Assembly: GCF_019426345.1 (NCBI RefSeq)
Contig: NZ_JAHLLW010000004.1
Coordinates: 1 to 64,000 of the forward strand
Direction: 5' to 3'
Length of the DNA: 64,000 nucleotides
DNA from: Marinomonas lutimaris
GTDB taxonomy: Bacteria > Pseudomonadota > Gammaproteobacteria > Pseudomonadales > Marinomonadaceae
Under the pieces are notes generated by a model. That model saw only the letters and a program-made list of their open reading frames with translations, was not told where the DNA came from and searched no databases. Shown piece by piece: positions 28,071 to 40,249 of this stretch; the stretch's first letter is position 1, and every line of letters starts with the position of its first letter. The position numbers and the translations under genes were made by a program.

Positions 28071-28558
28071 ATTTGATCCTGTTTAAAAATGAGAGCAACC
28101 GCCTCGACAGCGATGCCTTCTTTTCGACCAGTAAAGCCAAGCTTTTCCGTCGTCGTTGCTTTTACATTCACAGCACTGATATCCACCGCTAAGTCTTCGG
28201 CTATATTTGCTCGCATAGCATCAATATAAGGACGCATTTTAGGTGCTTCAGCAATAATAGTGACGTCAATATTGCCCACACAAAAACCGAGAGCCCGTAC
28301 CTCCTGATAAGCGCGCTTTAACAAAATCCGACTATCCGCACCTGCAAAAGCCACATCGGTATCTGGAAAATGCTTTCCAATATCCCCCAATGCCGCAGCG
28401 CCTAACAAGGCATCGGTCAAAGCATGCAGTGCAACATCACCATCAGAATGAGCAATCAAGCCCTGAGAGTAAGGGATAGAAACGCCACCAATAACAATGT
28501 GATCGCCCTCACCAAATTTATGAACATCAAAACCATGGCCAATACGAAAAGGCGTCAT
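28067..28558 (-). CDS. ispF: 2-C-methyl-D-erythritol 2,4-cyclodiphosphate synthase
   Basis: MEP-pathway enzyme, 163 residues. Metal ligands Asp11 and His13 ([10 protein letters not shown]) and the [14 protein letters not shown] block are present. It follows ispD by 16 bases, as in many gammaproteobacteria. Confidence 0.97.
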   Translation of the reverse strand: MTPFRIGHGFDVHKFGEGDHIVIGGVSIPYSQGLIAHSDGDVALHALTDALLGAAALGDIGKHFPDTDVAFAGADSRILLKRAYQEVRALGFCVGNIDVTIIAEAPKMRPYIDAMRANIAEDLAVDISAVNVKATTTEKLGFTGRKEGIAVEAVALIFKQDQI

Positions 28559-28574
28559 GATAGTTACTCCTGTG

Positions 28575-29324
28575 CTATGAATTGCACTTACTGTTTAAAC
28601 TTGAACTATTTGAATTAGAAAGATTAGAACCTAAAAGATAAGAAAAAAGTGCTTCTGCGATCAGCAGGTCTTCAGGTAAAGTAATTTTAATATTACTGCT
28701 TTCTCCAATAACAAGATCAGGATGCCAGCCGACAAATTCCATTGCAGAGCATTCATCTGTCACCATGACGCCTTGTGCTTGAGCTTGCTCCAATGCCTCT
28801 AATAACGCTTGGGCAGGGAATTTCTGTGGCGTCTGCGCCAACCAAATAGCACTTCGGTCAAGTGTGGCATCAACCGACGGTTGATCTGATACCTGAAGCT
28901 TCACCGTATCTTTTGCTGGCATTGCCAATAACGCACCTTGATCAGAGGCATGATGAATAATTCGATTCAGCGCAGCTTGGCTTAACAAAGGGCGCGCGGC
29001 ATCATGCACCAAAACCTCTTGCTGCATTGCGTCTACCGTATCCAATAAATAACGCAGACCTTTCTGTACAGTATCACTTCGTTCTTTACCGCCAATAAAG
29101 CTATGAACCAAATCGTGCTGCTGCCATTTTGAATCTGGCCAATAGGCATCATTTTCACCCACACCAATCAGTACACCAGCAACAAGCGGATGCGAAATAA
29201 AGATTTCGATAGTGCGGTCTAAGATAGTTTGTCCGGCAAGAGAGAGGTATTGTTTTGGGCAATTAGCTTGCATACGCTGCCCAACACCCGCTGCGGGAAT
29301 GATAACCCACAAAGGCTTGATCAT
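28575..29324 (-). CDS. ispD: 2-C-methyl-D-erythritol 4-phosphate cytidylyltransferase
   Basis: MEP-pathway enzyme that makes [14 protein letters not shown] and [14 protein letters not shown] form the CTP-binding region; VHDAARPLL is the second signature. Its start overlaps the ftsB stop by four bases. The C-terminus carries a low-complexity Ser/Asn tail of about 16 residues ([17 protein letters not shown]) after the normal end of the fold; this is unusual for the family and probably disordered. Confidence 0.96.
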   Translation of the reverse strand: MIKPLWVIIPAAGVGQRMQANCPKQYLSLAGQTILDRTIEIFISHPLVAGVLIGVGENDAYWPDSKWQQHDLVHSFIGGKERSDTVQKGLRYLLDTVDAMQQEVLVHDAARPLLSQAALNRIIHHASDQGALLAMPAKDTVKLQVSDQPSVDATLDRSAIWLAQTPQKFPAQALLEALEQAQAQGVMVTDECSAMEFVGWHPDLVIGESSNIKITLPEDLLIAEALFSYLLGSNLSNSNSSSLNSKCNS

Positions 29325-29599
29325 TTTTTATTCACCATCCGATAAAACACTTCACCGTCTTTTATGTATTGAAGTTCACTACGAACATGCTCTTCTACCG
29401 CCTCTTCCCCAAGGCGGAGATCATGTACTTGCGCTCTAAGGGCTTGATTACGGTGTTTCAGACGTAAGTTAATACGCTCTTGATAGGCGATCTGCTTTGC
29501 CAGTTCTTCTTGTCGCTTAACACCCTGCTCACCAAAATACAAATGATAAGATTGATAGCCCACGGCACAGACAAAGAAGAAAATTAACAAACGTGCCAT
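29321..29599 (-). CDS. ftsB: Cell division protein FtsB
   Basis: A 92-residue bitopic protein: N-terminal membrane helix (LLIFFFVCAVGYQSYHLYF) followed by a coiled coil. FtsB joins FtsL and FtsQ at the division site and signals FtsWI. Upstream of ispD as in most relatives, and separated from eno by an intrinsic terminator. Confidence 0.93.
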   Translation of the reverse strand: MARLLIFFFVCAVGYQSYHLYFGEQGVKRQEELAKQIAYQERINLRLKHRNQALRAQVHDLRLGEEAVEEHVRSELQYIKDGEVFYRMVNKK

Positions 29600-29656
29600 A
29601 TAACACCCTCAACATCTAAAAAATACATTCCTCATTATCAAAGGAATTGAAGCAAA

Positions 29657-29692
29657 AAAAAATAAAAAAAGGGAGAACCAAGTTCTCCCTTT
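29657..29692 (-). terminator. Intrinsic terminator of eno
   Basis: Stem AAAGGGAGAAC / GTTCTCCCTTT with a 3-base loop, followed on the minus strand by a long T run. It lies 17 bases after the eno stop. Confidence 0.92.
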
Positions 29693-29708
29693 ATAAAATC
29701 AAGCGATA

Positions 29709-32846
<3,138 letters not shown>

Positions 32847-32936
32847 TTAACCCGCCTTAAAATATAAAAAAATGAGATTTGAAAGCACATAACAATATAC
32901 CTTCAGGACGGGGGAAAATAATAACATCGGAAGGCA

Positions 32937-32978
32937 TTTCACTCAATGTAAAACACAGTTGTTTTACATTGAGTGAAA
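32937..32978. repeat. Perfect 18-bp inverted repeat downstream of vanB
   Basis: Arms TTTCACTCAATGTAAAAC and its exact complement with a 6-base loop (ACAGTT), about 70 bases after the vanB stop on the minus strand. No T run follows, so it is not a classical terminator, though it may stop transcription in part. It lies just before repeat copy B. Confidence 0.65.
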
Positions 32979-32990
32979 GATTCATACCAA

Positions 32991-33031
32991 GAGACCTTTG
33001 CACGAAGTCGCGAGCAAAGCTAAGAAAGAAG
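32991..33031. repeat. Copy B of the dispersed intergenic repeat
   Basis: GAGACCTTTGCACGAAGTCG followed by CGAGCAAAGCTAAGA, related to copy A (31063-31103) on the other side of pyrG. It contains no ORF. Confidence 0.55.
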
Positions 33032-33049
33032 AAGCCAGTTGAAACAGGA

Positions 33050-34006
33050 CTATAAGTCTAACTCCAAGACGGATGTTTTAGAACGAGAACAGCAAGGCAT
33101 CACTAGCTTACCTTGAGCGTGTTCTTTGTCTGTTAAAAAGACATCTCTGTGATCAGGAACGCCATCTATAACACCTGTTTGACAGGTACCACATACGCCC
33201 GATTCGCAAGACACGGCAAGGAATACACCATTCTCATCCAAAACCTCAAAAATACTTTGATCAGCCCCGACATCAAAAACCTCACCAGTGCTATGGATTT
33301 TCACTTTAAACGGAGTATTTTCGCTAACATTTTCATCCAAGGCTGGTGCTGCGAAAAACTCTCGGTGCAAACGGTCTTCAGGCCAACCTAGCATTTTTGC
33401 CTGTAATAAGACGTAATCAATAAAGCCTGCAGGACCACAGATATACAATTCAGAGTCATTCGCATGACGAGACAAAACACTCACCACATCCATTTGACTA
33501 GATTCTGGCACTTCACTAAAGTGAAAATGCATTTTATCAGCAAAAGAACCACTTTCTAATGCCGATGCAAACGCAGCTGTCTCTGGAGTCCTTGCACAAT
33601 AATGAAATTCAAAAGACAGTCCCATTTTTTGTAGCTTTTGCGCCATTGGCAATATAGGCGTTACACCAATACCACCAGCAATCAAAACACTATGACGTTT
33701 TGTGTCTATCAAAGGAAAGTGGTTCTTAGGCGCACTAATCAATAGAGCATCACCAATCTTCAAGCAATGTACCTCTGCCGAACCTCCTCTTGATTGCGGA
33801 TCTTTTAATACAGCGATTTCATAATACTGCGCTTCAGGCTGTATACGACACAATGAATATTGACGAATCAAACCACTGGGCAAATGAAGATCAATATGGG
33901 CTCCAGGTTCAAAACTCGGCAAATTAGAGCCATCCTCAGAACCCAACACCAGCCGAACCACACCTTGCGCTTCGGTAACAACGTTTCTTACCACTACCGG
34001 AATCAT
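33050..34006 (-). CDS. vanB: Vanillate O-demethylase reductase subunit
   Basis: A 318-residue reductase of the phthalate dioxygenase reductase type: FMN/FAD domain (RQYSLC at 48-53), NAD(P) domain (GGIGVTP at 111-117) and a C-terminal plant-type [2Fe-2S] ferredoxin with Cys267, Cys272, Cys275 and Cys305 or Cys306. It passes electrons from NADH to the Rieske oxygenase VanA. It follows vanA with a 76-base gap on the same strand. The vanAB assignment rests on the partner and on the VanR operators upstream. Confidence 0.92.
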   Translation of the reverse strand: MIPVVVRNVVTEAQGVVRLVLGSEDGSNLPSFEPGAHIDLHLPSGLIRQYSLCRIQPEAQYYEIAVLKDPQSRGGSAEVHCLKIGDALLISAPKNHFPLIDTKRHSVLIAGGIGVTPILPMAQKLQKMGLSFEFHYCARTPETAAFASALESGSFADKMHFHFSEVPESSQMDVVSVLSRHANDSELYICGPAGFIDYVLLQAKMLGWPEDRLHREFFAAPALDENVSENTPFKVKIHSTGEVFDVGADQSIFEVLDENGVFLAVSCESGVCGTCQTGVIDGVPDHRDVFLTDKEHAQGKLVMPCCSRSKTSVLELDL

Positions 34007-34082
34007 CTGGCTCTCCTAACTTATTGTTTTTTTTAAAAACTAGAGAGCAACTTACACTCCCCCCTAGCTGGCATCGATTAAG

Positions 34083-35186
34083 TTAAAATGACGCTGTTTG
34101 AAGCGGTGCATTTGACGATGAAGACGCTTTAGGTTGCTGTTTCGCCGCCTGCTCTTTCGCAATAATTCGGTCAATTATTCGTCTTGATTGAACACCACCA
34201 GCATCTATATCCAGTTTTAATAAATCATAGTCTGGAAAAGCCAATAAGTTTTGCTGTTGACGCTCAAGCACTTCCAAATCTTCAGAAAATATTTTGCCCT
34301 GCCCTTCACGAATAGTATCCGTTAACGCCTGATCCTCTGGTTTGAAATTACGTGCCATACCCCAAAAATACCAAATAGAGGTTTCCGTTTCAGGGGTGAT
34401 AAAATCCACTACAGTGCTACTGGCTTTTTTATCAGCTGGCGCATCAAAGCCGCCATTTCCCGCATGGGCAACACCAACATCAATCATCACATGAGAAGGT
34501 GGACTGAAACGACAAATCTGCCAACGATCTACTAAAACATCATCCGCCAAACCATTACCACGTAACGCTGCTTGCCAAAAAGGTGGTGCCATAATATTTT
34601 CCATGAAGCGACTGGTAATAACCTTATCGCCATCCACCGTAGTAGAAACAGGAGACTCATCGATTTCTTTCTGCCCAATACTGCTGGCATGAACATAAGT
34701 CTCGTGAGTCAAATCCATTAGATTATCGACCATCAAACGATAATCGCAGTTGATATGATACAAGCCGCCACCATAAGCCCACTCAGGACTTACCGCCCAT
34801 TCTAAATGAGGAATCAAAGTTTTATCGGCTTGAGATTGGTCTCCTGGCCACACCCAAATAAAACCATAACGCTCTTCAACCGCATAGGATTTCATGCAAG
34901 GGAAACCTTTTACTCGCTGCAAAGGCATCTCTTTAGTTTTGCCATCAGCTCCCATTTTTAAACCATGATAGCCACAGACCAAAAGACCTTCTTCGACATA
35001 ACCTAAAGACAAAGCGGCTCCGCGGTGCGGACAAAAATCCAATACCGCCGCAATTTCGTTATCGTGGGAACGGTAAAAAGCAATGCTTTCACCGCAAATT
35101 TTACGACCAAGAGGTTTGCTGCCCGCAACCTCTTCAGACATGGCTGCGACATACCACGTATTTTTAGGGAAAGTTTGCTGACTCAT
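34083..35186 (-). CDS. vanA: Vanillate O-demethylase oxygenase subunit
   Basis: Rieske non-heme iron oxygenase that converts vanillate to protocatechuate plus formaldehyde. Rieske ligands Cys52, His54, Cys71 and His74 (FCPHRGAALSLG and CGYHGLKM) are present. The mononuclear iron ligands lie in NLMDLTHETYVHASS. A frame opens further upstream from TTG 35225, but ATG 35186 with AGGAGA and the normal MSQQTFPKNTWYVAAM start is clearly right (367 residues). First gene of vanAB, divergent from vanR with three operators in between. Confidence 0.94.
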   Translation of the reverse strand: MSQQTFPKNTWYVAAMSEEVAGSKPLGRKICGESIAFYRSHDNEIAAVLDFCPHRGAALSLGYVEEGLLVCGYHGLKMGADGKTKEMPLQRVKGFPCMKSYAVEERYGFIWVWPGDQSQADKTLIPHLEWAVSPEWAYGGGLYHINCDYRLMVDNLMDLTHETYVHASSIGQKEIDESPVSTTVDGDKVITSRFMENIMAPPFWQAALRGNGLADDVLVDRWQICRFSPPSHVMIDVGVAHAGNGGFDAPADKKASSTVVDFITPETETSIWYFWGMARNFKPEDQALTDTIREGQGKIFSEDLEVLERQQQNLLAFPDYDLLKLDIDAGGVQSRRIIDRIIAKEQAAKQQPKASSSSNAPLQTASF

Positions 35187-35214
35187 TGAAGTTCTCCTGC
35201 TGTTATTTTTATTC

Positions 35215-35226
35215 ATTGGATCCAAT
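35215..35226. promoter_or_regulatory. VanR operator copy 1
   Basis: ATTGGATCCAAT, a perfect 12-base palindrome, identical to the published Caulobacter VanR operator. It lies 29 bases upstream of the vanA start codon, so bound VanR would block vanAB transcription. Confidence 0.9.
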
Positions 35227-35266
35227 ATAAATAAAATAAATCAAAAAACAATAGAGTTATGCACTA

Positions 35267-35278
35267 ATTGGATCCACT
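35267..35278. promoter_or_regulatory. VanR operator copy 2 (imperfect)
   Basis: ATTGGATCCACT: the first ten bases match the palindrome and the right arm is degenerate. Its centre is 52 bases from copy 1. Confidence 0.75.
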
Positions 35279-35335
35279 TTATGCATAATGAATAATAGTT
35301 TTGCGGCTAAACAATTGATAACTAAAAGTTTATGT

Positions 35336-35347
35336 ATTGGATCCAAT
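35336..35347. promoter_or_regulatory. VanR operator copy 3
   Basis: Perfect ATTGGATCCAAT, 69 bases from copy 2 and about 94 bases upstream of vanR, so it probably covers the vanR promoter and allows autoregulation. A candidate -10 (TATGAT at 35374) follows. Confidence 0.88.
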
Positions 35348-35388
35348 GGTTACTCTTTTCACTACATTTACGTTATGATTATTTTTCC

Positions 35389-35444
35389 ATGAAAAGCACT
35401 GAGACAAGAGCAATGAGCACTTCCAAATGAGTACGTTCCAATGA
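35389..35444 (+). other. Two chained mini-ORFs leading into vanR
   Basis: ATG AGC ACT TCC AAA TGA (35413-35430, also in frame from ATG 35389) overlaps ATG AGT ACG TTC CAA TGA (35427-35444) by ATGA, which in turn overlaps the vanR ATG (35441) by ATGA. The units are a tandem 14-base repeat. Each joint is of the type that allows termination and reinitiation. Whether they are translated is unknown. Confidence 0.55.
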
Positions 35445-36166
35445 GTAAACCTGGACAACAAGTAATCAGCCGATTGCGACAAATGATTTTGTCTGGAGAG
35501 CTAGAATCAGGACAAAGGCTTGTCGAAATACCCACCGCAGAGCAACTGAATGTATCACGTACGCCAGTACGAATTGCCTTTCGCACCTTAGAGCAAGAAG
35601 GTTTGCTAACGAAATTATCAGGACGTGGCTACATTGTGCGTCAAGTGACGCAAGCTGAAATTAGCGGATCTATTGAAGTACGAGGTGTGCTAGAAGGCTT
35701 AGCTGCAAGGCAAGCAGCTGAAAATAAGTTATCAAAATCACAGACCAATGAATTGCTAAGACTGTTAAAACAAGGAGATGAGTTGTTTGTCAAAGGCAGC
35801 ATTAATGAGCAAGACCTCGCCATCTACCACGATATGAATCAGCGCTTTCATCAAATTATTATAGAAGCCAGTTTAAACCCAGCCATATCAGAAGCACTGA
35901 GCCGAAATGAGCACTTACCCTTCGCATCGGTTAGCGCACTGGCCTTTGATAGAAACAACCTAGCTCAAGAATACCGCCGCTTTAACTTCGCTCACATGCA
36001 ACATCATGCGGTATTTGACGCCATTACCCACGGACAAGGAAGCCGCGCCGAAGCTATCATGCGCGAACACGCCAATGCCACACTTGGTTATGCCAAAATA
36101 TTTTCCCAGATGGAAGATAACGGCGAAAAAATGCATATTTTAAAAAATATAGACTCGATCATTTAA
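35441..36166 (+). CDS. vanR: VanR, GntR-family repressor of vanAB
   Basis: 241 residues: GntR winged helix (about 5-65, with TAEQLNVSRTPVRIAFRTLE as the HTH) and a C-terminal helical FCD effector domain. VanR represses the vanillate demethylase genes and releases DNA on binding vanillate. Divergent from vanAB, with three palindromic operators between. Its 3' end overlaps the convergent DUF6482-like gene by four bases. Confidence 0.92.
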   Translation: MSKPGQQVISRLRQMILSGELESGQRLVEIPTAEQLNVSRTPVRIAFRTLEQEGLLTKLSGRGYIVRQVTQAEISGSIEVRGVLEGLAARQAAENKLSKSQTNELLRLLKQGDELFVKGSINEQDLAIYHDMNQRFHQIIIEASLNPAISEALSRNEHLPFASVSALAFDRNNLAQEYRRFNFAHMQHHAVFDAITHGQGSRAEAIMREHANATLGYAKIFSQMEDNGEKMHILKNIDSII

Positions 36167-36459
36167 GCCAAATCTGTATTACCAAGCGGCACTTCTAATG
36201 TATTACAAGCACCAATAGGCTGTCCGACCATTTCGTCATAAGCACTCTGATGACAAAGCACCATAGCTCCAACGCTTTTACCTTTGAACAAGGCCTGAAG
36301 GTCTAACTTGTTATGACTTGTTAGAAAACGACCTTGATCCGTTTGTATGTATTCTTCTGTCCCTGCGATTATCACGGATAACTGATATAGATTTGACTCC
36401 AAAGAATGTAGTTTCACTTTATCAACATGAGAAATCTTTTTAAGCTCTTGTAATAGCAT
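36163..36459 (-). CDS. DUF6482-like small protein
   Basis: 98 residues from ATG 36459 (preceded by AAAAGGTG); the open frame starts further up at 36507. The sequence resembles the DUF6482 family by its N-terminal helix, by alternating strands, and by the AYDEMVGQPIG ending. No known function. Convergent with vanR; stop codons overlap. The family call is from memory of the pattern and is uncertain. Confidence 0.65.
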   Translation of the reverse strand: MLLQELKKISHVDKVKLHSLESNLYQLSVIIAGTEEYIQTDQGRFLTSHNKLDLQALFKGKSVGAMVLCHQSAYDEMVGQPIGACNTLEVPLGNTDLA

Positions 36460-36586
36460 GACAGTGCACCTTTTCTGCTTTTCCTTAGATACGTATTTCA
36501 ACATCATTCAGTTCACATAAAAGTACGAATCATGGCAATAAGTTCATGCTAAAGTACTGCGATAGAAAATAAAAACAGGAAAATTT

Positions 36587-37267
36587 ATGGCTCTTCATAT
36601 GATTAATGACAGCTACGCAAGTTCGACCGATATACAAAACGCTTTAGATAAAATACAAGCTTATATGAACAAACCAAGCCGAACCCTAATTGGCCTAACT
36701 GGTGGACCAGGTTCTGGTAAAAGCACGCTTGCAGAATATTTACTCGATCATTTTGCAAAGCAACAAAACTCACAAGTCACTTGCCTTTCAATGGATGGCT
36801 TTCATCTATCTAAAGCTCAACTTAGCGCCCAACCTAATGCAGAAGAAGCTTTTGCAAGACGAGGGGCTCCTTGGACATTTGATAGCACGGCCTTTGTAGA
36901 ACGTGTTAATAAGATTAAACAAAGCTATCAGCAAGAAGATATTTTGTGGCCAAGCTTTGATCACACCCTTGGCGACCCCGTTGAGGATGATGTATCGATA
37001 AAGAAAGAAACAAACGTCATACTGGTTGAAGGCTTATATTTACTCCACCAGCAAGATGGCTGGCAAGAATCCAAAGCGCTGTTCGATGAACATTGGTTTT
37101 TAGATATTCCTATCGAAGTAGCAATAGAGCGTTTAGCAAAACGCCACATGAAGGCTTGGGGCTTCAGTCATGAACAAGCCATGGATAGAATCAATCAAAG
37201 CGATGGATTGAACGCGGAATTAGTTGCGACATACAAAGATCAAGCGAATTGGCTATTAAGAGTCTAG
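36587..37267 (+). CDS. P-loop kinase of the uridine kinase / phosphoribulokinase type
   Basis: 226 residues with Walker A GLTGGPGSGKST (about 36-47), a CLSMDGFHLSKAQL switch (about 66-79) and VILVEGLYLL (about 145). The pattern fits the nucleoside triphosphate hydrolase/kinase family that includes YggC and pantothenate-kinase-like enzymes; the substrate is not clear. ACAGGA precedes ATG. It is monocistronic between the small DUF gene and the aae-like operon. Confidence 0.82.
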   Translation: MALHMINDSYASSTDIQNALDKIQAYMNKPSRTLIGLTGGPGSGKSTLAEYLLDHFAKQQNSQVTCLSMDGFHLSKAQLSAQPNAEEAFARRGAPWTFDSTAFVERVNKIKQSYQQEDILWPSFDHTLGDPVEDDVSIKKETNVILVEGLYLLHQQDGWQESKALFDEHWFLDIPIEVAIERLAKRHMKAWGFSHEQAMDRINQSDGLNAELVATYKDQANWLLRV

Positions 37268-37319
37268 AGTTTCTCTAGGTACTTAGCCGTTCCACTTATT
37301 TTGTTATGGCTTTCCCTAT

Positions 37320-39374
37320 TTACCCCCTCCCTCTCTGAGCAGCAATAGCTTCTGCGCTTCTTTCAAAGGTCATGTTGATCCGCAAGAACATACCTTCAAT
37401 AGCTTCAACCTGATTAGAGTCTCCCACCAAAGCCAGCAATTCTTCATATAAAGAGCTGCTGGCTTTTTCAAAGCTATCATCACAGCGACCTTTACTTGCC
37501 AATAAAAAAGCATTTGCCAAGGCAGCCTGCCAATTTTCTAATAAGCGCAGCTGCTGCTTACCAGCCAAGCTTTCACAAATCGAACGCAAACGAATGGAGA
37601 CATGCCCAAGGTTTAAAGCAGTTAATGCTAAATCTGTAATTGCACGCGATTTAGAACCTTGGTCATAATTTGTCAGGCGCAACAATCGATCAGCCATACG
37701 GCGGTTATACCAAGCTGTTGGACTGGTATGTTGATTAATCTCCAATAAGTCTTGATAGGTTGTTTTAAAAATACGATGCACTAATAATTGAACACTTGGC
37801 CCAGTAATCAGATGAAACACCCAAAATAAAATACACACGCCGGCAAAAATTGCCATAGCAGAGCTTACAGTATAATCGATAGAAAAAGCCCGACTCATGT
37901 CCCTACTTGGGCTCACTAGAATGGAAAAAGGAATACAGAAGCCCAAACCATATGGCAGAGTTTGCCTATCAGCAAGAAGCAATAAACCAATAAAATACGG
38001 AGCGGCTAACACAAGCAATAAAAGCTCTAGCTGACCCGAGCTTTGCGATAAGAGATTAAGCGCGAAAAAAACCGCAACAATAACCGCTGCGACAACACCA
38101 ACCAGCAACCTTTTTAAAACTACTTTTAAGATCATCAAGGGCAATCGGGCCAGCATAATGGAAAAAATTACTGGCAAGATCATAATCATTAGCGCCGCAG
38201 CCGAGCCTGTACTAACCCAGATACAAGCACCAATCAAAAATACAACAGTAGTACGAACACCTATAATTAATCCTGCTAACGGGTCTCGATAGGTCAACAT
38301 ACTAGGCGCATTTAACAAGGTGCTATCCCGTTCTTCCAATGCTCGATAAGCTCTCAACAATACAGTCAGCTCAGATGTAATCTCTGCACCGACATTCAGC
38401 ATATGGGATTCGAAAGGAACATCCAAATCATTACTCGAACGATAATTTGCAAGGTCGCTTCGTAATGCTTTAACCTGCTCCAAGCAATAATCAAAATCAT
38501 CAGACTCTGCAATTCGCCCAAATGCCCCACGCAATCGATCGAGAAGCTCAGTTAAAGCCGGCGTCATTAGCTCTGCATGTCGACGCTGCAGGCGACCAAA
38601 TATTTGCACCAAAGCCAATAGAGATAACACTTTTTGGGCTAATTGATTCGCCGCTCTTGTTCGCCCTGGACCTTTTGGCCCCTCATAGCTAACCGCGCTA
38701 GAGTCTTCACTCACCATCCCCAATGTCGCCATAATACTATCTATTTGCTTATGGCGAGTTTCGTGAGTACCTGATTTATCTAGCTCGGTTACTAGGTACT
38801 GTAAAGTCTGATTGATGACCAATCGTGCCTGCCGCTGCAGACTGTCTTTCACTTTGACAGGCCAAAACATGTGACTAACAACACCTGCACAAATGGACCC
38901 TATAATAATCTCACTAACACGAGCTTGAGCGATATCAAACACGGCCTGACTGTCTGCTGTTGACGGGCTTACCATCACCATCAGTACAATAATCTCTGAT
39001 GTTACTGCAGCCATTGCAAACGCATAAACAAAATTCGCTTGTCGCACCATAGCAGATAAAGCTGAATTTAAACCTAACCACAACGCCAATATCCCCAGAG
39101 CCAAATAGGGATACGGCATAAATTGAGTCAACAATAAAATGCCAAATAAGCCACCGATAATGGTGCCGACAATTTGGCAAATGGCCTTTTCAATAACCAA
39201 GCCACTTTCAGGGCGCATTTGCAAAAAGACAGCGGAAACTAACGCCCAATAAGGGCGATCAAGATTTAAAGAGAGAGCAATCGTTAACGCCATCGCCATA
39301 GCAATGACACCTTTAAGCGCAAAAATAACCGCCTGCTTTTCAGGTAAAAACAGATTACGAAGCACGATTCCCAA
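37320..39374 (-). CDS. AaeB-like FUSC family efflux pump subunit
   Basis: 684 residues, with two clusters of about five or six membrane helices separated by a cytoplasmic domain, the FUSC/AaeB layout. The N-terminal RPYWALVSAVFLQMRPESG block is typical. AaeB works with AaeA to export aromatic carboxylic acids such as p-hydroxybenzoate. It starts at TTG (39374) with AAGGAG upstream, 10 bases after aaeA. Its place beside vanAB suggests aromatic acid extrusion, but no LysR-type aaeR is adjacent. Confidence 0.85.
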   Translation of the reverse strand: MGIVLRNLFLPEKQAVIFALKGVIAMAMALTIALSLNLDRPYWALVSAVFLQMRPESGLVIEKAICQIVGTIIGGLFGILLLTQFMPYPYLALGILALWLGLNSALSAMVRQANFVYAFAMAAVTSEIIVLMVMVSPSTADSQAVFDIAQARVSEIIIGSICAGVVSHMFWPVKVKDSLQRQARLVINQTLQYLVTELDKSGTHETRHKQIDSIMATLGMVSEDSSAVSYEGPKGPGRTRAANQLAQKVLSLLALVQIFGRLQRRHAELMTPALTELLDRLRGAFGRIAESDDFDYCLEQVKALRSDLANYRSSNDLDVPFESHMLNVGAEITSELTVLLRAYRALEERDSTLLNAPSMLTYRDPLAGLIIGVRTTVVFLIGACIWVSTGSAAALMIMILPVIFSIMLARLPLMILKVVLKRLLVGVVAAVIVAVFFALNLLSQSSGQLELLLLVLAAPYFIGLLLLADRQTLPYGLGFCIPFSILVSPSRDMSRAFSIDYTVSSAMAIFAGVCILFWVFHLITGPSVQLLVHRIFKTTYQDLLEINQHTSPTAWYNRRMADRLLRLTNYDQGSKSRAITDLALTALNLGHVSIRLRSICESLAGKQQLRLLENWQAALANAFLLASKGRCDDSFEKASSSLYEELLALVGDSNQVEAIEGMFLRINMTFERSAEAIAAQRGRG

Positions 39375-39384
39375 GGCTATCTCC

Positions 39385-40245
39385 TTACTGCTTAGTAAGA
39401 TGAATAGTGGCCGTCATACCAGCGCTCAATTGTGTTTCTTCTGCTAACGGATCTAACTTGATATCTACAGGAATGCGCTGCGACAAGCGTACCCAGTTAA
39501 ACGTTTGTTGAATCTGGGGTAAAAGCTGGCCATTACTTTGAGTATTGGTATTCGCGATAGCCTTACCAACACTCACCACATGACCTGTTAGTGGCTTACC
39601 GCCACTGAGCAAGGTTATTTTTGCTTCTTGATTCAAATGAACCAATGGTATTTTGGTTTCCTCAAAATAGCCTGTTACATAAAATGAATCAGACCGAACA
39701 ATGGCAAAAACCGAGGCTCCTTGGCCGACATAATTTCCCTGACGTAAATTCAAGTTAATAATATGACCTGACACGGGGGCACGCACTTGAGTTCGGTCTA
39801 AATTAAGCTGAGCTGTCGCTTGCTGGGCTACAGCCAAATCATAATTTGCTTTGGCGATTTCAGTACTGATACGAGAAGACTCTAAATCTTCGGCGCTAAT
39901 GGCTTTTTGACTAAGCAATGCAGTACGTCGTTCGTACTTATGTTTTGCCAATTGCCAAGAATACAAAGCATTTTCTGTGTTGGCTTTACTTTGATTAAAT
40001 ACCGCTTGATAACGCTTTTGATCAACACTGAACAGTAAATCACCTTCTTTAACGGCCTGATCATTGGTGATATTCAGATTCGTTACCCAACCAGACACAT
40101 CAGGTGCAACCGTCACTATGTCTGCACGAATACGGCCATCACGAGTCCAAGGGGAATGCATATAATCATTCCATACCCAGCGTCCAGCAAAAATAGCAGC
40201 CACAACAACCAACACAGTCAAAAGAATACGTAGATATTTCGCCAT
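39385..40245 (-). CDS. AaeA-like membrane fusion protein (HlyD family)
   Basis: 286 residues from ATG 40245 (GGAAG upstream); a GTG at 40260 is an alternative. N-terminal membrane anchor (about 5-22), then the HlyD core with biotinyl-lipoyl-like halves (DVSGWVTNLNITNDQAVKEG and APVSGHIINLNLRQGN) around a helical hairpin, and a beta-barrel domain at the end. It links AaeB to an outer-membrane channel. Operon with the aaeX- and aaeB-like genes. Confidence 0.88.
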   Translation of the reverse strand: MAKYLRILLTVLVVVAAIFAGRWVWNDYMHSPWTRDGRIRADIVTVAPDVSGWVTNLNITNDQAVKEGDLLFSVDQKRYQAVFNQSKANTENALYSWQLAKHKYERRTALLSQKAISAEDLESSRISTEIAKANYDLAVAQQATAQLNLDRTQVRAPVSGHIINLNLRQGNYVGQGASVFAIVRSDSFYVTGYFEETKIPLVHLNQEAKITLLSGGKPLTGHVVSVGKAIANTNTQSNGQLLPQIQQTFNWVRLSQRIPVDIKLDPLAEETQLSAGMTATIHLTKQ

Positions 40246-40249
40246 TGAT

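Noticed and set aside
32937-32978. Calling the 18-bp inverted repeat a standard terminator
   Set aside because: No U tract follows on either strand; I list it as a repeat.
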